A DNA stretch of 64,000 bases from positions 1-64,000 of the forward strand of contig NZ_JAHCKK010000011.1 of NCBI RefSeq assembly GCF_026125825.1. Reading direction: 5' to 3'. The position numbers were made by a program, and so were the translations under genes. The stretch is from Hydrogenophaga sp. (GTDB lineage Bacteria; Pseudomonadota; Gammaproteobacteria; Burkholderiales; Burkholderiaceae_C). The notes under the pieces were generated by a model. That model was given only the letters and a program-made list of their open reading frames with translations, searched no databases and was not told where the DNA came from. Below, piece by piece: positions 8,545 through 15,737 of this stretch (position 1 is its first letter; every line of letters starts with the position of its first letter).

Positions 8545-9744
8545 CTAGATGGGCACGTTGACGGCGTCGTAGGTGAACAGCCATTCATAGCGCTCGCGGA
8601 TGCGCGCCGGGTCCCATTCGACGGATGTGTAGTTGTCCGCCTGCACGGGGTCCGCCAGTTGTGCATTGTGGAAACGCTGCAGGTTGGCGGAGGACTGGTC
8701 GACGATGCGCGTGGTGCGCTCGACGCGGGCCTTATCGTAGCGTTGCAGCGCAGCGACCGGATAAGCGGCGCCTGCTTCAAGCGCTCGGGCCAGGACCATG
8801 CCGTCTTCGATCGCCATGTTGGCGCCCTGCGCCAGGTAGGGCAACGTCGAGTGGCAGGCGTCGCCCATCAGGGTGACGCGGCCGTAGCTCCATTGCTGCA
8901 TGGTCGGGTGCAGGAACAGCGCCCACTTGAAGTGGTGCTCGATGTTCTCCACCATCAACTGCACATCGGGATGCCAACCGATGTAGTCCGCCTTGCACTC
9001 CTCGAGCGTGCCGGCCTCGGTCCAGGACTCGACCTGCCAGTCGTCGCGCTCGACGTGCCCGACGAAGTTCAACAGCTTGCCGCCGCGCACCGGGTAGGTG
9101 ATGGTGTGGCCATGCGGGCCGATCCAATTGGTGCCCACCGGGCGGCGCAGGTGTTCGGGCAGACGCTCCATGGGGATGAGACCGCGCCAGGCCATGCCGC
9201 CGGTGAACTTGGGCTTGTGTTCGCCCACCAGCTGACGGCGCACGCGCGAGTGCAGACCGTCGGCGCCGACCAGCACGTCGGCGCGGTGCGTGCGGCCATC
9301 GTTGAGCTGCAGCTCGACCTCGTCTCCGATCTCGCGAAAGCCCACGCCTTGCGCATTCACGTGCAGGGCGTCGGGCTTGAGAGCGCGCACCGCATCCACC
9401 AGCATCTGGTGAAGGTCGGCGCGGTGCATCATGTAGTAAGGCGCACCATAGCGCGCCACCGACTCCGCGCCCAGGTTGAGCAGGGGAATGGTCTTGCCGG
9501 TGGACCAGATCCGAACTTCCTTGGAGGTGGATTCCACGCCCCATTTCGCCAGTTGCTCGCTCAGTCCGAGGGCCTGCAGGACGCGCACGCCATTGGGGCC
9601 GAGCTGCACACCCGCGCCAATCTCTTTGAGTTCCTGTGCCTGCTCGAAGACGGCAACGTCCATGCCTCGCTGCAGCATGGCCAGGGCGGCTGTCAAGCCG
9701 CCGATGCCGCCACCTGAAATCGCTACTTTCAAACTTCTGCTCAA
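8545..9744 (-). CDS. Single-component FAD aromatic monooxygenase, in the position of 6-hydroxynicotinate 3-monooxygenase
   Basis: The 399-residue flavoprotein has the Rossmann motif GGGIGG (11-16), the DG motif in VGADGLHSRVRR and the GD motif in LMGDACHSTLPYLAQGANMAIEDG. By overall pattern it sits among salicylate / 3-hydroxybenzoate 6-hydroxylase-like enzymes and is only moderately like P. putida NicC. Context favours decarboxylating hydroxylation of 6-hydroxynicotinate to 2,5-dihydroxypyridine, the NicX substrate. Its start overlaps the NicF-like stop by four bases (ATGA). Because the sequence match to NicC is not close, a different hydroxypyridine substrate is possible, and I leave the symbol blank. 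Confidence 0.8.
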   Translation of the reverse strand: MSRSLKVAISGGGIGGLTAALAMLQRGMDVAVFEQAQELKEIGAGVQLGPNGVRVLQALGLSEQLAKWGVESTSKEVRIWSTGKTIPLLNLGAESVARYGAPYYMMHRADLHQMLVDAVRALKPDALHVNAQGVGFREIGDEVELQLNDGRTHRADVLVGADGLHSRVRRQLVGEHKPKFTGGMAWRGLIPMERLPEHLRRPVGTNWIGPHGHTITYPVRGGKLLNFVGHVERDDWQVESWTEAGTLEECKADYIGWHPDVQLMVENIEHHFKWALFLHPTMQQWSYGRVTLMGDACHSTLPYLAQGANMAIEDGMVLARALEAGAAYPVAALQRYDKARVERTTRIVDQSSANLQRFHNAQLADPVQADNYTSVEWDPARIRERYEWLFTYDAVNVPI

Positions 9745-10487
9745 GATCCAACTCCTTGCGACGCGGGGGTGCCGGCAGCGCTCTGGCGAAGCAACTCAAG
9801 CGCTTCGCTCACAGGCATGACGTCGGCGTACTTGCTGTTCATGTCAAACAGGTTGACGGCGTGGGAGGTCTGCGAGCGGTCAAACACCGCCTCCAGCGGC
9901 ACCACCACACGAAAACCCATGGAGGTGGCGTCCACCACCGTGGCGCGCACGCACCCGCTGGTGGTGGTCCCGGCCACGAACACGGTCGACACACCGTTGT
10001 CCACCAGGTAGCTCACCAGCGGCGTGCCGAAGAAGGCGCTGGGGTGGGCCTTGGGCAGCAGGATGTCGCCCTCCATCGGCGCAATCTCCGCCACGAATTC
10101 GTAACCTCGTGGCGGGATTGTCATGACGGCAGGCGCCTTGTCCGCCCAGCGCCCGCCGTCGTAGGCCTTTTTGGGCGCGACGTGAGGGTACATGACCGGC
10201 ATGCCGGCCTGGCGGAAGGCCTTGATCAGGGTCTGGATGTGCGGTACCGCGTTCCACCCGTGCTCGCCGCAGCTGGTGGGGTATTCCTTGATGGCTTCCG
10301 CAATGGGCATGGACTTGCTGCTGACGGAGCGGTACTGCATGTCGATGACCAGCAAGGCGGCCTTGCCCGGCTTGTTCGACTGGCTGCCGAATCCGATGGT
10401 GCTGTAGAGCGCCAGTTCTTCTGCGGGGATGACGTGGTGCCACGGTGGAAGCGTTGCCTCGGCGTGCGCTGCTTTGGGTTGGGTCAT
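9741..10487 (-). CDS. nicF: Isochorismatase-fold amidohydrolase, probable maleamate amidase (NicF-like)
   Basis: The 248-residue product belongs to the cysteine hydrolases of the N-carbamoylsarcosine amidase / NicF group. The catalytic triad is visible as D49 (VIDMQ), K146 (LPKAHPSAF) and C179 (TSGCVRAT), with the cis-peptide region VAGTTTSG before the cysteine. NicF converts maleamate to maleate plus ammonia, the step after NicD. It is the first gene of the minus-strand operon; its promoter and candidate operator lie just upstream (10518-10546). No maleate isomerase (NicE) was seen in the window, so maleate must be handled by a gene elsewhere. Confidence 0.82.
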   Translation of the reverse strand: MTQPKAAHAEATLPPWHHVIPAEELALYSTIGFGSQSNKPGKAALLVIDMQYRSVSSKSMPIAEAIKEYPTSCGEHGWNAVPHIQTLIKAFRQAGMPVMYPHVAPKKAYDGGRWADKAPAVMTIPPRGYEFVAEIAPMEGDILLPKAHPSAFFGTPLVSYLVDNGVSTVFVAGTTTSGCVRATVVDATSMGFRVVVPLEAVFDRSQTSHAVNLFDMNSKYADVMPVSEALELLRQSAAGTPASQGVGS

Positions 10488-10517
10488 GGCATGCTAGATT
10501 GGTTTTCCATTGGAAAG

Positions 10518-10546
10518 AATATAGTTCTATCAAACAGAACGCGCAA
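10518..10546 (-). promoter_or_regulatory. Predicted promoter of the nicF operon with an operator in its spacer
   Basis: On the minus strand a -35-like TTGCGC (10546-10541) and a -10-like TATATT (10523-10518) are separated by exactly 17 bases. That spacer is the imperfect palindrome GTTCTGTTTGATAGAAC (10540-10524). A protein bound there would block RNA polymerase. The octamer GTTCTGTT recurs twice on the plus strand in front of the divergent operon. The -10 is good, the -35 weak. Confidence 0.6.
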
Positions 10547-10586
10547 CCAAAAAATCACAAATAATGTTGCTTTAAAGAAACAAAGA

Positions 10587-10629
10587 TTGACTTTGAAGTT
10601 CTGTTTGTTAGCATCAAGTTCTGTTCAAC
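10587..10629 (+). promoter_or_regulatory. Predicted promoter of the beta-oxidation operon with two operator-like repeats
   Basis: TTGACT (10587-10592) and TAGCAT (10609-10614) form a plausible plus-strand promoter with a 16-base spacer. The spacer contains GTTCTGTTTGTTAG (starting 10598), and a second GTTCTGTT copy starts at 10618, 20 bases further, near the expected transcription start. The same octamer lies inverted in the nicF promoter. This is the layout expected if one regulator controls both operons. The promoter elements are by eye only. Confidence 0.55.
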
Positions 10630-10684
10630 GAAATCCGAACAAGATTGACGAGGTCCTCGGGCCTTGTGGCTTGTGCGTCCTGCA

Positions 10685-11833
10685 ATGCCTGAATTCAGTT
10701 TTGAGCCCGTGGAGTTGCCGCCGACGGCGCCCGCTTTGAGAGAGCGTGTCCGCCAGTTCCTGGCGCTGGAGCGCTCGCGCAACACTTTCGATCCGGTTCG
10801 CAACAGCTGGACGTCGTTCAACGCGGAGTTCAGCCGCCGCTGCGGCGAAGAAGGGCTCATCGGCCTGGTGTTTCCACGCGAGTACGGAGGCCAGGGCATG
10901 TCCAACCTTGAGCGCTACGTGGTGATGGAGGAGCTCATCGCGGGTGGCGCGCCGGTCGGCGCTCACTGGATTGCGGACCGCCAGAGCGGCATGCAAATCC
11001 TGCGCCATGGGACCGAGCACGCGCGCCAGCTGATCATTCCGCGCATCGTCACCGGTCAGTGCTACTTCGCCATTGGCATGAGCGAGCCGGATTCGGGCTC
11101 CGATCTGGCCGCGGTGCGAACCCGCGCTGTGCGGGTGGATGGCGGGTGGCGCATCACCGGCACCAAGGTCTGGACCAGCAATGCCCACCGCGCGCACTAC
11201 CTGATCGCCCTGGTGCGCACCGCGCCCAAGACCGAAGCGCGCCACGAAGGGATGACTCAGTTCATCGTGGACATGTCGCAACCGGGTGTGACCACGCGAC
11301 CCATCTACAACCTCTACGGCGGCCACGATTTCAACGAAGTCGTGTTCGACGACCACTTCGTGTCGGACGAGATGGTGCTGGGCCAGCCCGGTGACGGCTG
11401 GAGCCTGGTCACCGGCGAGCTGGCCTACGAGCGCTCCGCGCCCGACCGGTTCATGAGCGTTTACGCGGTTCTGCTCGAGACCATGCGCAAGCTCGGCCCC
11501 CAGCCAGACGCGCACGCCGCCAGCGAGATGGGGCGCTTCGTCGCGCACCTGGCGGCGCTGCGTTTCATGTCCAACTCCATCGCTGGCAAGTTGCAGCGCG
11601 GTGAGCAGCCCATCGTGGAGGCCGCGCTGGTCAAGGACATCGGCACGACCTTCGAGCGCGAGATCCCGGAGGTGGCGCGCAGGCTCGTTCCGTCGGCGCC
11701 CACGATGGGCAAGGGCAACGGCTTCGATGACATGTTGGGCGGCGCCATCCTGCGCGCACCTGCCGCGACGATCCGCGGTGGCACACGAGAAATTCTGCGC
11801 GGAATGATCGCCCGCGGACTGGGTCTGCGATGA
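10685..11833 (+). CDS. Acyl-CoA dehydrogenase family protein, first subunit
   Basis: The 382-residue protein has the acyl-CoA dehydrogenase middle-domain motif FAIGMSEPDSGSDLAAVRT and the C-terminal IRGGTREILRG. In the medium-chain enzyme the catalytic glutamate sits just before GT; here that position is Gly (RGGT), so the base must lie elsewhere or in the partner. The next gene overlaps by four bases and encodes a second, shorter family member, as in the PimC/PimD pair for pimeloyl-CoA. I chose the ATG at 10685; TTG and GTG codons upstream in frame are less likely. No clear Shine-Dalgarno precedes it. It probably oxidises a CoA thioester and passes electrons to EtfAB. Confidence 0.85.
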   Translation: MPEFSFEPVELPPTAPALRERVRQFLALERSRNTFDPVRNSWTSFNAEFSRRCGEEGLIGLVFPREYGGQGMSNLERYVVMEELIAGGAPVGAHWIADRQSGMQILRHGTEHARQLIIPRIVTGQCYFAIGMSEPDSGSDLAAVRTRAVRVDGGWRITGTKVWTSNAHRAHYLIALVRTAPKTEARHEGMTQFIVDMSQPGVTTRPIYNLYGGHDFNEVVFDDHFVSDEMVLGQPGDGWSLVTGELAYERSAPDRFMSVYAVLLETMRKLGPQPDAHAASEMGRFVAHLAALRFMSNSIAGKLQRGEQPIVEAALVKDIGTTFEREIPEVARRLVPSAPTMGKGNGFDDMLGGAILRAPAATIRGGTREILRGMIARGLGLR

Positions 11834-12888
11834 ACGAGTTGCGTCAAGAGCTGGGCAAGAGCCTGGCACGTCTGAGCGAGGAAGCCTGCACCAGCGAGGT
11901 GCTGGAAGCGGCCGAACAAGGGGTCTGGCCGCAGGCGGTGTGGAGCGGCCTGGACGAAATCGGCCTGGTGCTGGCCGCGCTGCCCGAAGACGCGGGTGGC
12001 GTGGGGCTGGAGCTGGCTGACCTGCTCTATATCGTGGCCCGCAGTGCCTACCATGCGATGCCTGTACCGCTGGTGGAGACCTATCTCGCCGGCCGTCTGC
12101 TCATGCGCGCTGGCATCGACGTGCCCGAGGGCGCGCTGACCGTGGCGCCGGTGTTCGATGAGCGTCTGGCCATCCGCGGCGAGGCGGGCGCCTGGTCGCT
12201 CGAAGGCACGGCGCACCGGGTACCGTGGGGCGCTGCCTGCGCTCACGCTGTGGTGGTGGCCGAACAGGCGGGCACCGAATACGTGGCGCTGGTGCGGCTC
12301 ACGCCCGCGATGGCGGTGGCGCAGACGAAGAATCTCGCGGGAGAGCCGCGTGCGGACCTGGCCTTGCAAGGCGCCACGGTCGTCCAGGCGCAAGCGCTCC
12401 CGCGCGCGTCAGAGCAGCTGGAGCAGGACGGCGCGCTGTTTCGCGCGGTCCAGATGACAGGCGCCATGGAACGGGCCTTGGAGCTGTCGCTCCAGTACGC
12501 CAACGAGCGCGTGCAGTTCGGCCGTCCCATCGGCAAATTCCAGGCCGTGCAGCAGATGCTCGCCGTGATGGCGGGCCATGTGGCCGCGGCCAAGGCCGCA
12601 GCGGATTTCGCCGTGCACGGTTGCGCCCGCGAACTGAGCCTTTTTCCCGTTGCCATCGCGAAAGCGCGCGTTGGCGAGGCCGCCGGCCTGAGCGCCGAGA
12701 TCGCCCACCAGGTGCATGGCGCCATGGGCATCACACGCGAGCACCGCCTTCACTTCTCGACCCGCCGGCTGTGGGCCTGGCGCGATGAGTTCGGGGCGGA
12801 GGTGGCGTGGCAGCGACGCCTCGGAATGCTGATGGCCCAGCAGGGGCCTGAGGCGCTCTGGCCCATGCTGACGGCGTTCGGCGAGTGA
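11830..12888 (+). CDS. Acyl-CoA dehydrogenase family protein, second (small) subunit
   Basis: The 352-residue product is a divergent acyl-CoA dehydrogenase of the type found as the partner in heteromeric enzymes (PimD- or ChsE-like). It keeps the C-terminal helical domain, with YANERVQFGRPIGKFQAVQ and HQVHGAMGITREHRLHFSTRR, but has a weak, shortened middle domain. The ATG overlaps the stop of the first subunit (ATGA), which suggests equal, coupled production. The pair is best read as one alpha2beta2 dehydrogenase for a bulky or dicarboxylic acyl-CoA. Its substrate is unknown. Confidence 0.82.
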   Translation: MNELRQELGKSLARLSEEACTSEVLEAAEQGVWPQAVWSGLDEIGLVLAALPEDAGGVGLELADLLYIVARSAYHAMPVPLVETYLAGRLLMRAGIDVPEGALTVAPVFDERLAIRGEAGAWSLEGTAHRVPWGAACAHAVVVAEQAGTEYVALVRLTPAMAVAQTKNLAGEPRADLALQGATVVQAQALPRASEQLEQDGALFRAVQMTGAMERALELSLQYANERVQFGRPIGKFQAVQQMLAVMAGHVAAAKAAADFAVHGCARELSLFPVAIAKARVGEAAGLSAEIAHQVHGAMGITREHRLHFSTRRLWAWRDEFGAEVAWQRRLGMLMAQQGPEALWPMLTAFGE

Positions 12889-12931
12889 CGATTTCTTTCC
12901 TGCTTTCCATCAACCACTTGAGGACTTTCCC

Positions 12932-13903
12932 ATGAAGAATTGGTTCGCGCTCGCCGTTGCGTCGGTGATGCTGATGTCTGCGACTTGCGCCAGCGCCCAG
13001 GCGGAAGACTATCCGGGCGGCAAGCCGGTGCGCATCGTCGTGCCGTCGGCGCCCGGCAGCGGTGGCGACAGCGCTGCTCGCTTCTTTGGCGAGCAGCTGG
13101 GCAAGCAACTGGGTGGCAGCTTCGTGATTGACAACCGCACGGGCGCCGGTGGCGTCATCGCGGCGAACGCGGTGAAGGCCGCCCCAGCCGACGGCTACAC
13201 GATCTTCATCGGCAGCAACACGCCCCTGGTGGTGACGCCGCTGGTGATGAAGAACCTGCGCTACGACCCGATCAAGGACTTCACGCCCCTGTCGGGCACG
13301 ACGCGCGGCGTGACCATGATCTCGGTGCAGCCCAACTCGTCGATCAAGTCGCTGCAGGAGCTGGTGGCCAAAGCCAAGAACGCCAGTGAGCCATTGAACG
13401 CGGGCGCATTCACAGCCGGCTACCAGCTCGCGCTGGAGTGGTTTGCCAACATGGCCGGCATCAAGGTCAATGTGATCCCCTACAAGGACTCGGCCATGAT
13501 GTATGCCGACGTCGCCGGAGGGCGCATCGACTTCGTCATCTCGGATGTGGTCGGCGGTTCTGCGGCCATCCGCGGCAATTTGATCCGCCCGCTGGCGATG
13601 TCGGCCGAAAAGCGCCATCCCGACTATCCCAATGTGCCCACCGCGCGCGAGTCCGGCTTCCCGGACTTCGTGAACTACGTGTGGTCTTCGTTTGTGGTGC
13701 GCGCCGAAACGCCTGCACCCATCCGCAAGAAGCTGGCCGACGCGCTGGCCCGCATCATGGACACCGATCTGGCCCGGCAGTACGCCAAGCAGAACAACAC
13801 CGAGCTGCTCGACCTGGGGCCGGAGGACATGCGCAAGTTCCAGCTCGAAGAATACGAGCGCTTCAAGAAGGTGGCCCACGCCGCGGGCATCACGCCGCAG
13901 TAA
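12932..13903 (+). CDS. Bug-family (TctC-like) periplasmic solute receptor
   Basis: A 323-residue secreted binding protein with signal peptide MKNWFALAVASVMLMS and likely cleavage after CASAQA. The mature part starts EDYPGGKPVRIVVPSAPGSGGD, followed by the family's NRTGAGGVIAANAV motif. It is the second Bug receptor in the cluster; the minus arm carries the other at 1923-2891. Having one per arm suggests that two related compounds, or substrate and intermediate, are sensed or taken up. It follows the dehydrogenase pair after 43 bases and precedes the hydrolase genes by 43 bases. Confidence 0.9.
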   Translation: MKNWFALAVASVMLMSATCASAQAEDYPGGKPVRIVVPSAPGSGGDSAARFFGEQLGKQLGGSFVIDNRTGAGGVIAANAVKAAPADGYTIFIGSNTPLVVTPLVMKNLRYDPIKDFTPLSGTTRGVTMISVQPNSSIKSLQELVAKAKNASEPLNAGAFTAGYQLALEWFANMAGIKVNVIPYKDSAMMYADVAGGRIDFVISDVVGGSAAIRGNLIRPLAMSAEKRHPDYPNVPTARESGFPDFVNYVWSSFVVRAETPAPIRKKLADALARIMDTDLARQYAKQNNTELLDLGPEDMRKFQLEEYERFKKVAHAAGITPQ

Positions 13904-13946
13904 GCGCCTTCGCCGCCGCCCACCTTTCCCGCACAGGACACGCCGC

Positions 13947-14846
13947 ATGACCACGACGCTTGTCGGCGCACGCGCACCCGATCGCGAGCGCGACCTCGAT
14001 GTGCAGGGTGTGCGGCTGCACGTGTGCGAGTGGGGCGAACCGCAGGCGCCGCCTGTGTTGCTGGCGCACGGCGTGGGCGACTGCGCCCGCACGTTCGATC
14101 TGCTTGCGCCCTCGCTGGCCGACGCCGGCTGGCGCGCCGTGGCGTGGGATCAGCGCGGACACGGTGATTCGGATCACACCGACCTCTACAGCTGGCAGGC
14201 CGACGTGCGCGACCTGCTGGCCGTGGCCGCCAGCTGCGGCTCGCGCCCGATGCCCGCCATCGGGCACAGCAAAGGCGGGTCCTTGTTGGCGTGGGCGGTC
14301 CAGGCCTTGCCCTGGCGGTTTTCCCAACTCGTGTTGCTCGACGGTCTTTCGTTCAACTCCCCCACGCTGTCGTCGCAGGACCTCTGGCAGGGCATGCTCA
14401 GCGGCGCGGGCCTGCAGAAGTGGATCGGCCGGCATGTCGATCGCCAGCACCGCTGCTGGCCCACGCGCGAGGCGCTGGTGGAGCAGCGTGCAAAGGCCAA
14501 TCCCCGGTTGCCGGTTGCCTGGGTCCGCCATGTGGTGGACCACGGCAGCTGCCACGGTGCCGATGGGTGGCGGTGGAAGCACGACCCGCGCGCGGTCGCA
14601 CCGCTGATCGGACCGCACCCTTCTCAATGGATGTTGCGCCGCCTGGCGGGCATGTCCCCCGGCCTGCTCGCCATCGTGGGTGGGGTTCGGGAGAGCGTCA
14701 GCTGGAAGGTGGCGCTGTGCGAGATCGAACCTTTTCTTCCGCCGGGGGCCGAGGTGGAGAGCTGGCCCGAGGTGGGCCATTTCGTGCACATCGAGGCGCC
14801 GGAAAGAACCGCGCATCGCATCCTTGCCTTTCTGAAACGCCCATGA
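13947..14846 (+). CDS. Alpha/beta hydrolase with intact nucleophile
   Basis: The 299-residue protein has the alpha/beta-hydrolase core: oxyanion region LLAHGVGDCART (38-49), WDQRGHGDSD (67-76), nucleophile elbow GHSKGG with S108, and a C-terminal GHFVHIEAPER for the catalytic histidine. A longer in-frame extension to 13692 overlaps the Bug gene, so I chose the ATG at 13947. The stop overlaps the start of a second, smaller hydrolase by four bases. It may cleave an ester, amide, thioester or C-C bond in the pathway. The sequence does not say which. Confidence 0.8.
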   Translation: MTTTLVGARAPDRERDLDVQGVRLHVCEWGEPQAPPVLLAHGVGDCARTFDLLAPSLADAGWRAVAWDQRGHGDSDHTDLYSWQADVRDLLAVAASCGSRPMPAIGHSKGGSLLAWAVQALPWRFSQLVLLDGLSFNSPTLSSQDLWQGMLSGAGLQKWIGRHVDRQHRCWPTREALVEQRAKANPRLPVAWVRHVVDHGSCHGADGWRWKHDPRAVAPLIGPHPSQWMLRRLAGMSPGLLAIVGGVRESVSWKVALCEIEPFLPPGAEVESWPEVGHFVHIEAPERTAHRILAFLKRP

Positions 14847-15514
14847 TCGAGTGGCTTGCTTGCGGCCGCCTTCGGCTCGCCCTGCACACCCTGCGCCCTG
14901 CCGCCGACACTGACGCGGCCGGGCCCCTGCTGCTGCTGCACGGGCTGGGCGAATGCGCCCCGCCGCAGGTGCCGGCGGCGTGCCGCACCTGGCCGGGGGC
15001 GGTGCTGGCGCTGGACTTCATGGGCCACGGCCAGTCGTCCATTCCGGTGGGGGGTGGCTACACCTGCGAGGCCCTGATGGTCGATGTGGTCACCGCCGTC
15101 CGGGCGATCGGGCCTTGCACCTTGCTGGGCCGCGGGCTGGGCGCGTATGTGGCGCTGATGGCCAGCGCCGCGTGTGCCGATCTGGTGCGCGGCACGGTGC
15201 TGTGCGATGGACCGGGGTTGAGCGGCGGCGGCGACGGCAGCCAGTGTCCCTGGCTTCCGGTGGTGACGCAGCTGAGCGTGACCACCCCCGATCACCACGC
15301 GCTGGCCGACCTGGCCACCGACGTGCGCCAGCCCGGCGCGGCCGCGCGCTGGGCTTGCCTGCTGCGCGAGGCCTCCGAGTTGCAGAACCCGTTGCACTTC
15401 TGCCTGAGCGAGCGCCCGGTGTGGGCGCTCGTGGCGGCCGATGCACTGGGACAAACATTCACCCCGCTCGCACCGGCCCTGGCGGAGTGCGCTTTGTCGC
15501 ACGCCCGGGCCTGA
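14843..15514 (+). CDS. Degenerate alpha/beta hydrolase lacking the nucleophile serine
   Basis: The 223-residue product follows the alpha/beta-hydrolase plan: LLLLHGLGECAP (29-40), LALDFMGHGQSS (55-66) and an elbow at 96-100. The elbow reads G-R-G-L-G, so position 98 is Gly where Ser, Cys or Asp should be. The protein is also short for the family and has no obvious C-terminal catalytic histidine. It is translationally coupled to the intact hydrolase before it (ATGA). It may be a non-catalytic partner of that enzyme or may use different chemistry. The reading frame is open with normal codon use, so it does not look like a decaying gene. Confidence 0.72.
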   Translation: MIEWLACGRLRLALHTLRPAADTDAAGPLLLLHGLGECAPPQVPAACRTWPGAVLALDFMGHGQSSIPVGGGYTCEALMVDVVTAVRAIGPCTLLGRGLGAYVALMASAACADLVRGTVLCDGPGLSGGGDGSQCPWLPVVTQLSVTTPDHHALADLATDVRQPGAAARWACLLREASELQNPLHFCLSERPVWALVAADALGQTFTPLAPALAECALSHARA

Positions 15515-15536
15515 AGCGCGCAGACCGATTCCCTCC

Positions 15537-15737
15537 ATGCCATCTCCGCCATCCGCCCCATCGTCTTCCCCCGCCGACGCAGCTGCAGCCGGCTCCGCCC
15601 GCACGCCCATCACCGATGCGCGCCAGGCGGCGCTGCAGCCGATCCTGGATCTGGCGCGGCCCGCCGCGGCGCTCCTACCCGTTGACAGCGCCCCTGACGC
15701 CTTCTCGCGCGAACTGCAGCGCCAGGCCGCGCCATGA
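15537..15737 (+). CDS. Small AtzG/GatC-like putative amidase partner (DUF4089-like)
   Basis: A 66-residue open frame runs from the ATG at 15537 and its stop overlaps the amidase start (ATGATG). The N-terminal third is Pro/Ser/Ala-rich. The remainder (ARQAALQPILDLARPAAALL) resembles the helix of AtzG and HpxX, small GatC-like subunits encoded directly before AtzE-type amidases. Such proteins stabilise the amidase and form heterotetramers. No strong ribosome site precedes it. Position, size and helix pattern all fit, but the similarity is short, so the family is a reasoned guess. Confidence 0.6.
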   Translation: MPSPPSAPSSSPADAAAAGSARTPITDARQAALQPILDLARPAAALLPVDSAPDAFSRELQRQAAP

